A stretch of DNA of 64,000 bases from positions 2,728,001 to 2,792,000 of the forward strand of contig CAVXFH010000002.1 of the NCBI GenBank assembly GCA_963761035.1, written 5' to 3'. A model generated the notes under the pieces. That model did not search any database. It saw only the letters and a program-made list of their open reading frames with translations, and was not told the DNA's origin. Made by a program: the position numbers and the translations under genes. Positions 43,091-51,894 of this stretch are shown one piece after another. This DNA is from JARRQJ01 sp963761035. Its GTDB lineage: Bacteria > Pseudomonadota > Gammaproteobacteria > DRLM01. The stretch's first letter is position 1, and each line of letters begins with the position of its first letter.

Positions 43091-44407
43091 TTAATGCGGT
43101 GTCGCCGGCTTGTTCTCATCCTCGTCGGCGTCGGCTGCCGAAGCACCGCCTCCCAACTGACGTACACCCTTTTCGATCTGATCCAATTCGTGGAGCGGCT
43201 TGCGGGCGGTGATCCCCATTTCGGCGAATTTGCGGGCGCCGGGGATAACCTGACGTTCGAAGGAACCCACCGCCTTATTATAGTGGTCAAGACTGCTGCC
43301 GAGATTCTTGCCGAGCTTGGCCAGGTGTTCGGTGAAGGTGCTGAGGCGCTGGTAAAGATCTTCGCCCACATCGCGGATCTTCTCGGCGTTTTCCGCCAGG
43401 CTTTGCTGGCGCCAGCCGTAGGCCACGGCGCGCAATAGGGCCACGAAGCTGGTGGGCGTGGCCAGGATCACCTTTTGTCCCAGGGCGTACTCCAGCAAAT
43501 CGCGGTCGATATCCATGGCCGCGCTCAGAAATTGATCGCCGGGAATGAACATCACCACAAAGTCGGGGCTGTGTTTGAATTGCGCCCAATAGTTGCGGCT
43601 GGCCAATTCCCGCACCCGTTCGCGCACCTTGCGGGCGTGGCGTTCCAGATGCCAGGTACGCACGCCGTCGTCCGGCGCCTCCACGGCGCTGAGGTAGGCG
43701 TCCAGCGGCGTCTTGACGTCCACTACGATCTCGCGGCCGTCGGGCATGCGCACCACCATGTCGGGGCGCATCAGATTTCCGGTTTCGCCCTGGGTGGTTT
43801 CCTGTTGGTAGAAGTCGCAGTACTCCACCATGCCCGCCAACTCCGCAAGACGCTTGAGGGTGATCTCTCCCCATTGTCCGCGTACCTCGGGACGGCGCAA
43901 CGCCTGCACCAGATTGCGGGTCTCGCCCTGCAACAGTTGCTGGGTCTGCGCCATGGTTTCGAGGTGCTTGCTCAACGAGCCGTAGGCCTCCTTGCGTTCT
44001 TTTTCCAGATTGCGCAGTTGCTGATCGGTGCGGGTTAGGGCCTCTTGCACCGGCTTCAGCAGGTTGTCGATGGACTTTTCTTTTTGATCGAGATCGCCTT
44101 GAGCCTGAATATGAAGTTGCTTGAAGTTTTCCTGAGCAAGCTTGAGAAATTCCTCGGTGCTGTTGCGCAAGGCCTGACTGGACAGCGCCGTGAAGGTCTC
44201 CGCCAATTGATGACGGGCATTCTCGATCATGGCCATCTTTTCTCCCGCGGTGCGGCGTTCTACGTCCACTGTGGCCTTGAGGCTGGCATTTTCCTCCTTA
44301 AGGTCGCCGATACGGCGCTGGGCGCGGAGATGAGTGATGAGGGCGCTGGCCAGCGCCGCCAAGGCGGTAAACAGGGCCAGCATGATATAGACGACAGTTT
44401 CAGTCAT
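43091..44407 (-). CDS. rmuC: DNA recombination protein RmuC
   Basis: A 438-residue protein with an N-terminal membrane anchor (about residues 4-24), a long coiled coil (about 30-190) and a C-terminal nuclease-like RmuC domain (about 195-400) containing GQWGEITLKRLAELAGM and DVKTPLDAYL. E. coli RmuC limits inversions between short inverted repeats; a nuclease role is predicted from the restriction-endonuclease-like fold. The E...D...K pattern with DVKTP is intact. It is followed by hpnC after 59 nt on the same strand, probably without functional link. Confidence 0.95.
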   Translation of the reverse strand: MTETVVYIMLALFTALAALASALITHLRAQRRIGDLKEENASLKATVDVERRTAGEKMAMIENARHQLAETFTALSSQALRNSTEEFLKLAQENFKQLHIQAQGDLDQKEKSIDNLLKPVQEALTRTDQQLRNLEKERKEAYGSLSKHLETMAQTQQLLQGETRNLVQALRRPEVRGQWGEITLKRLAELAGMVEYCDFYQQETTQGETGNLMRPDMVVRMPDGREIVVDVKTPLDAYLSAVEAPDDGVRTWHLERHARKVRERVRELASRNYWAQFKHSPDFVVMFIPGDQFLSAAMDIDRDLLEYALGQKVILATPTSFVALLRAVAYGWRQQSLAENAEKIRDVGEDLYQRLSTFTEHLAKLGKNLGSSLDHYNKAVGSFERQVIPGARKFAEMGITARKPLHELDQIEKGVRQLGGGASAADADEDENKPATPH

Positions 44408-44511
44408 GAAGCGCTTCTCTGACGGGATTTCTTAGTTGAACTCGGCCTAGTCTACCAATAATAAGCTTTATTTCTGCTAGTTAGATCACAGTCACTCTTG
44501 TGGGATTTACA

Positions 44512-45201
44512 TCAACGAGCGTGAATCCGAGCCTTGAGCCAAGGGATGACGGCGGCGGGCGTGTCTACCAAGCCGTCGGCGCCCCAGGTCTCCGGTTTGT
44601 CCCGATTGTCGAGGTAGCCGAACAAGGCCACTAAAGTGGCCATACCGGCTTCCCTGCCGGCGCGGATATCGCGCTCCGCATCACCGACGTAGATGCATTG
44701 CGCCGCCTCACTGCCGGCCTGGCGGCAGCCATGGAGCAACGGCTCGGGATGGGGTTTCCTATGAGCGGTGGTATCGCCGCTGATGATACAGACGGCGCGG
44801 TCGGCCAGACCCAGCGCCGCCATCAGCGGTTGAGTGAGGAAGGCGGGCTTATTGGTAACTACGCCCCAATTCATGGCGAGGGCTTCGATGTCGTCCAGCA
44901 GTTCCGCCATACCCTCGAAGAGACGGGTTTCCCGTGCCAGGTGCTGTTGATAAAGCGACAGCAGGCGATCGCGCAACGCGGAGAATTCCGGCTCGCCGGG
45001 ATCAAGGCCGAAGCCGAGTCTTACCAGGGCCGTGGCGCCGTGAGACACCGCCGGGCGGATGACGTCATAGGGTAGAGGCTCGCGCTGTTGTTCTCGCAGC
45101 AGGCTGTTGAGGGCATAGGCAAGATCGGGGGCGGTGTCCGCCAGAGTGCCGTCGAGATCGAAAAGTATGGTGCGATAACCGGAGATAAAGGGTGATGTCA
45201 T
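44512..45201 (-). CDS. gph: Phosphoglycolate phosphatase (HAD family)
   Basis: A 229-residue haloacid-dehalogenase phosphatase. The nucleophile motif FDLDGTLADTAPD has D15 and D17; VVTNKP and the GDAERDIRAGREAG metal segment complete the active site. Pseudomonas homologues at this position (just before ubiG) include MupP, which dephosphorylates N-acetylmuramic acid 6-phosphate in cell-wall recycling, so that activity is an alternative to phosphoglycolate. It precedes ubiG, with 52 nt between. Confidence 0.88.
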   Translation of the reverse strand: MTSPFISGYRTILFDLDGTLADTAPDLAYALNSLLREQQREPLPYDVIRPAVSHGATALVRLGFGLDPGEPEFSALRDRLLSLYQQHLARETRLFEGMAELLDDIEALAMNWGVVTNKPAFLTQPLMAALGLADRAVCIISGDTTAHRKPHPEPLLHGCRQAGSEAAQCIYVGDAERDIRAGREAGMATLVALFGYLDNRDKPETWGADGLVDTPAAVIPWLKARIHAR

Positions 45202-45253
45202 CGGGCTAACCTGCTGAACCGGGTTACCTATGGCGCATCAAACGCCAGCGGCA

Positions 45254-45970
45254 TCAATCGTCATTGTCTTTGACGGCATGGACCAAGTAATTAACGGAGA
45301 CATCCCTATTTAAGGAGTAGCGGCGAGTGAGCGGGTTGTAACTCATGCCCGTGAAATTGACGATTTCGAGTCCCGCCTGTCGAGCCCAGCGCGCCAGCTC
45401 CGCGGGGCGGATGAACTTGGCGTAATCATGGGTGCCTTTCGGCAACATCTTGAGTACATACTCCGCGGCGGCGATGGCCAGGAAATAGGATTTGAGATTG
45501 CGGTTGAGCGTGGAGAAGAACACCCGGCCGCCCGGTTTAACCAGCCGGGCGCAAGCACCGACCAGCGAGGCGGGTTCGGGTACATGCTCCAGCAATTCCA
45601 TGCAGGTCACCACATCAAACGCCGCGGACTCGCTTGTCGCCAGTTGTTCCGCGGTCATCTGCCGATAATCGACGCTGGCGCCGGATTCCAGGGCATGCAG
45701 TTTGGCGATTGCCAGTGCGCCGCCTGCCATATCGACTCCCACCACCCGGGCGCCGCGCGCCTCCATGCTTTCGGCGAGTATGCCCCCGCCGCAACCCACG
45801 TCGACGACGCGTTTGCCGGCGAGTGCGGCGCGCTGGTCGATGTAGTCCAGGCGCAGCGGATTGATGTCGTGCAGCGGTTTGTATTCGCTGTTTGGGTCCC
45901 ACCACCGACTGGCGGATTGATTGAATTTGGCGACTTCATCAAGGTCGACATTGGCTGAATTTTGCGTCAT
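45254..45970 (-). CDS. ubiG: Ubiquinone biosynthesis O-methyltransferase UbiG
   Basis: A 238-residue SAM-dependent methyltransferase acting twice in ubiquinone synthesis. The family opening FNQSASRWWDPNSEYKPLHD is present, and the SAM-binding motif DVGCGGG is at 57-63. The ATG at 45970 is used; the longer open frame lacks conservation. It lies ten nt after mtaD and before gph on the same strand, an order shared with Pseudomonas. Presence of UbiG shows that the cell makes ubiquinone, the likely RegB ligand. Confidence 0.96.
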   Translation of the reverse strand: MTQNSANVDLDEVAKFNQSASRWWDPNSEYKPLHDINPLRLDYIDQRAALAGKRVVDVGCGGGILAESMEARGARVVGVDMAGGALAIAKLHALESGASVDYRQMTAEQLATSESAAFDVVTCMELLEHVPEPASLVGACARLVKPGGRVFFSTLNRNLKSYFLAIAAAEYVLKMLPKGTHDYAKFIRPAELARWARQAGLEIVNFTGMSYNPLTRRYSLNRDVSVNYLVHAVKDNDD

Positions 45971-45980
45971 GGCCGTTCCA

Positions 45981-47300
45981 TCATTCGAATTTTCTGATCT
46001 TCTGCCGCCAGGCCCGGGCCTTGCCGAGGATGTCATGTTCATCCAGGGTGGTGAGCGCGCCTTCTTTCACTAAGTGTCGCCCGGCCACCCACACGTCGCT
46101 GACCTGATGACGGCTGCCGGCGTATACCAGTTGCGATATCACATGGTACAAGGGTTGGGTCCCGATGCCGCCCAGATTCACCGCCGCGATATCCGCCGCC
46201 TTGCCCGGCAGTAGAGAACCGGTTTCTTCATCCAAGCCCAAGGCGCGGGCGCCGCTTAAGGTGGCCATGTGTAAAGCCCGCGCGGCGGGAAGGGCGCTGG
46301 CATCTTGCGCCACGGCCTTGGCCAGCAGGGCCGCTGTGCGCATTTCGGCGAACATGTCGAGATCGTTATTGCTGGCGGCGCCGTCAGTGCCGATAGCGAC
46401 GTTGATACCGGCCTGAAGCAATTTTTGCACGGGGCAAAATCCGCTGGCCAGTTTCAAATTGGATTCGGGGCAGTGCACCACATGAGCACCGCTGCGACCG
46501 TAAGCGGCGATTTCGGCGTCGCTGAGTTGCGTCATGTGTACGCCCAGCAAGTGCGGCGTGACCAGGCCGAGCTTCTCCAGGCGCTGCAGCGGCCGGCTGC
46601 CGTGTTGTTCCATCCCTTGTTGCACCTCCGCCGCGGTCTCGTGGATATGCATGTGGATAGGGACGTCCAATTCCTCCGCCAACACCCGTACCCGCTCCAA
46701 CGGACCGTTGGACACCGTGTACGGCGCATGGGGGGCGAAGGCGGTGGCGATGAGCGGATGATGGCGGAAGCGATCGTGCAACTCCAAGCCTTTGCGCAGA
46801 TAATCTTCCGCGTTCTCGGCCCAAGCGGTGGGGAAGTCGATGAGGATCATCCCCACCATAGCGCGCATTCCGGCATCGGCGGCGGCCTGGGCGGTTTCGT
46901 CGGGGAAGAAATACATATCATTGAAGCAGGTGATGCCGCCCTTGAGCATCTCGGCCATGGCCAGTTGCGTACCGTCGCGAACGAACTCCGCGCTGACCCA
47001 GGTGCCTTCCGCCGGCCAGATATGATCATTGAGCCATTCCATGAGCGGCAGATCGTCTGCCAGACCGCGGAACAATGACATGGAGGCGTGGGTGTGTGCA
47101 TTGATCAGACCGGGAATCAGGACATGCTCCGCCATTTCCAATTCGACATCGGCACGATGGCAGCGGCGGGCGTCTTGCGTCGGCAGTACGGTATGGATGC
47201 GGCCGTCTTTAATGGCCAGGCTGTGGTTCTCGATCACCGTATTATACGGTTCTACCGGGATGATCCAGCGCGCGTGTATCAGCGTGTCGACGTGTTCCAT
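45981..47300 (-). CDS. mtaD: 5'-methylthioadenosine deaminase (TRZ/ATZ amidohydrolase family)
   Basis: A 439-residue metal-dependent amidohydrolase. Metal ligands H69 and H71 lie in LINAHTHASMSL, and the further His/Asp ligands lie in HIHETAAE, GVHMTQLSD and IGTDGAASNNDLD. In Pseudomonas the homologue at this position deaminates 5'-methylthioadenosine to methylthioinosine, and a S-adenosylhomocysteine activity is common. The divergent neighbour mtnA works later in the same salvage route. Other family members act on guanine or triazines, but gene context favours this call. Confidence 0.88.
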   Translation of the reverse strand: MEHVDTLIHARWIIPVEPYNTVIENHSLAIKDGRIHTVLPTQDARRCHRADVELEMAEHVLIPGLINAHTHASMSLFRGLADDLPLMEWLNDHIWPAEGTWVSAEFVRDGTQLAMAEMLKGGITCFNDMYFFPDETAQAAADAGMRAMVGMILIDFPTAWAENAEDYLRKGLELHDRFRHHPLIATAFAPHAPYTVSNGPLERVRVLAEELDVPIHMHIHETAAEVQQGMEQHGSRPLQRLEKLGLVTPHLLGVHMTQLSDAEIAAYGRSGAHVVHCPESNLKLASGFCPVQKLLQAGINVAIGTDGAASNNDLDMFAEMRTAALLAKAVAQDASALPAARALHMATLSGARALGLDEETGSLLPGKAADIAAVNLGGIGTQPLYHVISQLVYAGSRHQVSDVWVAGRHLVKEGALTTLDEHDILGKARAWRQKIRKFE

Positions 47301-47366
47301 GGTCGAAATCGAAAGGCGGACAATTGGCGAGTATACCCGAAACGACGATGACGACGGATAGAGGAA

Positions 47367-47927
47367 TCAAGGCGAGGAGGGATAGACGGCGTATAACTCG
47401 ACTTGGCGATTACGGCCGCGGCCGAGGCGCGTCCAATTTTCATCTACGGGGTCGTGTTTGCCGTGGCCCTTCCAGTGAATGAGCGCGGGATCGATGCCCT
47501 TGTCGGATAAGTAAGCCTGCACCGCCATGGCCCGCTTGTCGGACAGGTTGTCATTGAATTTAAATCCGCCTTCCCTATCGGTATGGCCGTCCAGTAATAG
47601 ACGTGATGCGCCGGGATTGGTTGCCAGATAGCCGGATACGGCATCCAGGGTCTGTTTCGCCGAGTCGCTCAACTCCCACTTATTGCTGACGAAGTTCACC
47701 CGCCCCAAGGTAATGAATCGCATAGTTGCCGGGGCTGCAGCCTCAGTGTTAGTCGATGTTGACAGGGTGAGCGCGGCGGAAAGAGGGATGCTCGGCATAG
47801 TGAGGCCCAGCGGCGGCGGTAAATCCGGCGCTAGATCAGCGGCGAGTCCCGTCGCGGATACGGAGCACGCTGAGGCTAACAGCATGACAATGAGCGGGCG
47901 CCGGGAACTTTTCTTAAGAATATTCAT
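47367..47927 (-). CDS. OmpA-family peptidoglycan-binding protein
   Basis: A 186-residue exported protein with a signal peptide (about residues 1-30, ending GLAA) and a C-terminal OmpA-like domain (about 75-184). The conserved GHTDREG and LSDKRAMAVQAYL segments would bind the diaminopimelate of peptidoglycan. Between them lies a short Pro/Ala-rich stretch; there is no beta-barrel. A C near the signal-peptide end (ASACS) hints at a lipoprotein but the lipobox is not standard. The ATG at 47927 is used; the open frame upstream is not coding. It sits between mtaD and mtnA, where Pseudomonas has no such gene. Confidence 0.85.
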   Translation of the reverse strand: MNILKKSSRRPLIVMLLASACSVSATGLAADLAPDLPPPLGLTMPSIPLSAALTLSTSTNTEAAAPATMRFITLGRVNFVSNKWELSDSAKQTLDAVSGYLATNPGASRLLLDGHTDREGGFKFNDNLSDKRAMAVQAYLSDKGIDPALIHWKGHGKHDPVDENWTRLGRGRNRQVELYAVYPSSP

Positions 47928-48049
47928 TGGACTACAGCTATTATAGGCCGTTGCCTCTATATCGGCCGCCGGCCGCCGGCATTGAACCCGATTTTCTTGG
48001 CGAATAGGCGGATCACCGCTATCATGCGCCATCCGTACACGGAGTGAGA

Positions 48050-49105
48050 ATGATGTTTGTCGAGAGTCACGATAGTATCCGCGCGGTGGAGTGGATCGGG
48101 CAGGGTTTGCAACTGCTGGATCAGCGGGTGTTGCCGCAGCGCCATGAATATGTGAAGTTGCAGGATGCCGACGGTGTGGCGGGCGCGATTCGCGACATGG
48201 TGGTGCGCGGCGCGCCGGCCATCGGCGTGGCGGCGGCCTACGGTGTGGTATTGGCGGCCCGTGATCGTTACGCCCGCTCAGCCGCAACCTGGAAGCAGGA
48301 CATCGAAACGGATTTGCAAATGCTCGTCGCCGCGCGTCCCACGGCGGTGAATCTGTATTGGGCCATCGAACGCATGCGCGAACACATCGCCGCTATTCAG
48401 GGCGATCCCGTCTCCACCCTGCTCGCCGAGGCGCTGCGTGTTCACGAAGAAGATATTGCCGCCAACCGGCGTATGGGCGAACTGGGCGCCGCCCTCATCA
48501 CCCGTCAATGCGCGGTGTTGACCCATTGCAATACGGGTTCGCTCGCCACCGGCGGCTACGGCACCGCCTTGGGCGTGATCCGCGCCGCCTTCGGCGCGGG
48601 CAAGATCAGCCGCGTGTATGCTGATGAGACGCGGCCGTGGTTGCAAGGCGCGCGTTTGACCGCCTGGGAATTGGTACAAGATCGGATTCCCGTAACCTTG
48701 TTGGTGGAAGGCGCCGCCTCGCATTTGATGAAGCAGGTCGGGGTGCGGTGGGTGATCGTAGGGGCGGATCGTATCGCCGCCAACGGCGATGTGGCCAACA
48801 AAATCGGGACCTATCACTTGGCGGTGGCGGCGCGTTATCACGGCGTGAAATTCATGGTAGTGGCGCCGACCTCAACGGTGGACATGTCCATCCAGAACGG
48901 CGCGGCCATTCATATCGAGATGCGTTCTCCCAATGAGGTGCTGTCGATACAGGGACAGCGTGTGGCGCCCGAGGGCGTGGAAGCCTGGAATCCATCCTTC
49001 GATGTGACTCCTGCGGAACTGGTGGACGCCATCGTTACCGAGAAAGGCGTCGTGACCTCCCCCGCGGTGGAAAAAATGGCGGCCATGATGGGGCGCAACC
49101 ATTAG
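48050..49105 (+). CDS. mtnA: S-methyl-5-thioribose-1-phosphate isomerase
   Basis: A 351-residue enzyme of the methionine salvage pathway related to eIF2B-alpha. The signatures RGAPAIGVAAAYG, CNTGSLATGGYGTALGVIR (catalytic Cys) and ADETRPWLQGARLTAWEL are all intact, as is the VGADRIAANGDVANKIGTY aspartate loop. GGAG lies five bases before the ATG at 48050; an ATG at 48053 and a GTG at 48044 are alternatives. It converts methylthioribose-1-phosphate to the ribulose isomer. It precedes gyrA, as in Pseudomonas. Confidence 0.96.
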   Translation: MMFVESHDSIRAVEWIGQGLQLLDQRVLPQRHEYVKLQDADGVAGAIRDMVVRGAPAIGVAAAYGVVLAARDRYARSAATWKQDIETDLQMLVAARPTAVNLYWAIERMREHIAAIQGDPVSTLLAEALRVHEEDIAANRRMGELGAALITRQCAVLTHCNTGSLATGGYGTALGVIRAAFGAGKISRVYADETRPWLQGARLTAWELVQDRIPVTLLVEGAASHLMKQVGVRWVIVGADRIAANGDVANKIGTYHLAVAARYHGVKFMVVAPTSTVDMSIQNGAAIHIEMRSPNEVLSIQGQRVAPEGVEAWNPSFDVTPAELVDAIVTEKGVVTSPAVEKMAAMMGRNH

Positions 49106-49168
49106 ACTACGTCCTTCGATTCGGCGCTGCGATAACCGTAGGCTCAGTGCCAACGGACCCTGCACCTG

Positions 49169-49177
49169 TGCTAGAAT
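49169..49177 (+). promoter_or_regulatory. Candidate extended -10 promoter for gyrA
   Basis: TGCTAGAAT (49169-49177) has the TG of an extended -10 and a five-of-six TAGAAT hexamer, 83 nt before the gyrA start. No good -35 is present at 17 nt. Confidence 0.35.
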
Positions 49178-49259
49178 TCCCCGTTTCTACAAATAGCTAT
49201 CGGTGCTTAGTCTCTGATGCCAGCCGGCGTCGGGGCGGGGGGAAAGGAACCGCTTCACC

Positions 49260-51842
49260 ATGATCGATTTCGCCAAAGAAGTCCTGCCCGTCAACATCGA
49301 AGACGAAATGCGTACCTCCTATATGGATTACGCCATGAGCGTCATCGTGGGCCGCGCGCTGCCCGATGTGCGCGACGGCCTCAAACCGGTTCACCGCCGC
49401 GTGCTGTTCGCCATGAGCGAACTTGGCAACGACTGGAACAAGCCTTATAAGAAATCGGCGCGCGTGGTCGGCGACGTCATCGGTAAATACCATCCGCACG
49501 GCGATACGGCGGTATACGACACCATCGTGCGCATGGCGCAACCCTTCTCGTTGCGCTACATGCTGGTGGACGGCCAGGGCAACTTCGGTTCGGTGGACGG
49601 CGACGCCCCGGCGGCGATGCGCTATACCGAAGTGCGCATGTCGCGCATCGCCCACGAGTTGCTGGCGGACCTGGACAAGGAGACCGTCGACTTCGCCCCC
49701 AACTATGACGAATCGGAAAAAGAGCCCAGTGTCTTTCCCGCCAAGATACCCAACTTGCTCATCAACGGTTCGGCGGGCATCGCCGTAGGCCTGGCCACCA
49801 ATGTGCCGCCCCACAACCTCAATGAGGTGATCGCCGGCTGCCTCGCGCTCATCGATAATCCTTCCGTCGATATTCCGGCCTTGATGAAACTGATACCGGG
49901 CCCGGATTTTCCCACCGCCGGTATCATCAACGGCGCGCGCGGCATCCATGAGGCCTATCACACCGGCCGCGGTCGCATCTATGTGCGCGCCCGCATCGAC
50001 ATCGAAGAGGACAGCAAGGGCAAGCAATCCATCATTGTCACCGAACTGCCTTATCAGGTGAATAAGGCCAATCTGCTGGAAAAGATCGCCGAACTTGTCA
50101 AGGAAAAACGCGTGGAAGGCATCACCGAACTTCGCGATGAGTCCGACAAGGATGGCATGCGCATGGTTATCGAGCTGCGCCGCGGCGAAGTGCCGGAGGT
50201 GGTGATCAATAACCTCTATCAGCACACCCAGATGCAGAGCGTGTTCGGTATCAATATGGTGGCGCTGGAAGACGGCCGGCCGCGCCTGCTCAATCTCAAA
50301 CAGATTCTTGAGGCCTTTATCCGCCATCGCCGCGAGGTGGTGACGCGGCGCACGGTATTCGAACTGCGCAAGGCTCGAGAGCGCGCCCATATTCTGGAAG
50401 GATTGGCCGTGGCCTTGGCCAACATCGATCCGGTGATTGCCTTGATCAAGGCGGCGGCCAATCCGGCGGAGGCTAAAGAGGGCTTGATGTCCCGAGCCTG
50501 GCCGCCGGGTGTAGTCACAGACTTGCTGGGGCGAGCCGGCGCGGCCGCTTCTCGTCCGGAAGGTTTGGCCGCGGAGTTTGGCTTGAGTGATCGGGGTTAT
50601 CGTTTGTCCGATGTTCAAGCCAAGGCGATTCTAGATCTGCGCCTGCATACCTTAACCGGCTTAGAACAAGAAAAGATAGTAAATGAATACAAAGAAATAT
50701 TGATTAATATTCAGAATTTACTGGAAATATTGAGCGACCCCGACCGACTGATGCGGGTGATCCGCGAGGAGCTCTTGGCGATTAAGGAACAATATGGCGA
50801 CAAGCGCCGTACCGAAATCGTCACCACCCATCAGGACCTGAGCCTGGAAGACCTCATCACCGAGGAAGACGTAGTAGTGACCCTATCCCATGCCGGTTAC
50901 GCCAAGGCCCAGCCACTCAGCGAATATCGCACCCAGCGGCGCGGCGGCCGGGGCAAGGCGGCGACGGCGGTAAAGGAAGAGGATTTCATCGATAAGCTGC
51001 TCATCGCCAGTACCCACGATACCATCTTGTGTTTCTCCAATCGCGGCAAGGTGTATTGGAAGAAGGTCTACGAATTACCGCAGGCGGGCCGCAACGCTCG
51101 CGGCAAACCGCTGGTGAATCTGTTGCCCCTGGAAGAAGGAGAGCGCATCACCGCCGTGCTGCCCATTCGCGAGTACGAGGCGGACAAATATGTGTTCATG
51201 GCCACCGCCAGCGGTACGGTGAAGAAGACTTCTCTGGCCGATTTCTCGCGGCCGCGCGCCAACGGCATCATCGCCGTGGAATTGCTGGAGAACGATCATC
51301 TGGTTGGCGTGGCCATTACCGATGCTACGCGCGACATCATGCTGTTTTCCAGCGCCGGCAAGGCGGTGCGCTTTAACGAAGATCATGTGCGCGCCATGGG
51401 CCGTACCGCGCGCGGGGTTCGGGGCATCACCCTGGGTGAAGGACAGCGGGTGATCGCCTTGATCATCGCGGCAGAAGGCACGGTGATCACCGCTACGGAA
51501 AACGGGTATGGCAAACGTACCTTGGTGAGCGAATACCCTGTACACGGTCGCGGCGGCCAAGGGGTGATCTCCATTCAGACCACGGAGCGCAACGGCGAAG
51601 TATTGGGCGCGGCGTTGATCAACGATGAGGACGAGATAATGTTGATTACCGATGGTGGTACCTTGATCCGCACCGCGGCCGAGGATATATCGGTCATGGG
51701 TCGCAATACCCAGGGCGTACGTCTCATCAGTTTGGGCGAAGGCGAAAAGCTGGCCGGCATCGAGCGTATCGAGGAGCCGGAAATCGAGGGCGACGGCGGT
51801 GATGGCGGTGATGAGGAAGAAGTCGCCGAGGAGAATGAATAA
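49260..51842 (+). CDS. gyrA: DNA gyrase subunit A
   Basis: An 860-residue subunit of the type IIA topoisomerase that introduces negative supercoils. The cleavage-religation domain (about 1-525) has the catalytic Tyr122 (AMRYTEV) and a quinolone-determining region with Thr83 and Asp87 in HPHGDTAVYD. The C-terminal half contains the beta-pinwheel with a GyrA-box-like QRRGGRG near residue 560. The acidic tail (DGGDGGDEEEVAEENE) is typical. Thr83 is also the normal residue in Pseudomonas. It lies between mtnA and serC. Confidence 0.98.
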   Translation: MIDFAKEVLPVNIEDEMRTSYMDYAMSVIVGRALPDVRDGLKPVHRRVLFAMSELGNDWNKPYKKSARVVGDVIGKYHPHGDTAVYDTIVRMAQPFSLRYMLVDGQGNFGSVDGDAPAAMRYTEVRMSRIAHELLADLDKETVDFAPNYDESEKEPSVFPAKIPNLLINGSAGIAVGLATNVPPHNLNEVIAGCLALIDNPSVDIPALMKLIPGPDFPTAGIINGARGIHEAYHTGRGRIYVRARIDIEEDSKGKQSIIVTELPYQVNKANLLEKIAELVKEKRVEGITELRDESDKDGMRMVIELRRGEVPEVVINNLYQHTQMQSVFGINMVALEDGRPRLLNLKQILEAFIRHRREVVTRRTVFELRKARERAHILEGLAVALANIDPVIALIKAAANPAEAKEGLMSRAWPPGVVTDLLGRAGAAASRPEGLAAEFGLSDRGYRLSDVQAKAILDLRLHTLTGLEQEKIVNEYKEILINIQNLLEILSDPDRLMRVIREELLAIKEQYGDKRRTEIVTTHQDLSLEDLITEEDVVVTLSHAGYAKAQPLSEYRTQRRGGRGKAATAVKEEDFIDKLLIASTHDTILCFSNRGKVYWKKVYELPQAGRNARGKPLVNLLPLEEGERITAVLPIREYEADKYVFMATASGTVKKTSLADFSRPRANGIIAVELLENDHLVGVAITDATRDIMLFSSAGKAVRFNEDHVRAMGRTARGVRGITLGEGQRVIALIIAAEGTVITATENGYGKRTLVSEYPVHGRGGQGVISIQTTERNGEVLGAALINDEDEIMLITDGGTLIRTAAEDISVMGRNTQGVRLISLGEGEKLAGIERIEEPEIEGDGGDGGDEEEVAEENE

Positions 51843-51894
51843 ATATTGGGATGAGGCTGAATGTTGTTTTTGATTTTTGAGAAAGGGTAGATCC

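Noticed and set aside
47960..47985. GC-rich self-complementary stretch (GCCGGCGGCCGGC-like) between the OmpA-like gene and mtnA
   Set aside because: Alternating GGC/CCG composition gives such matches by chance; no loop or flanking signal.
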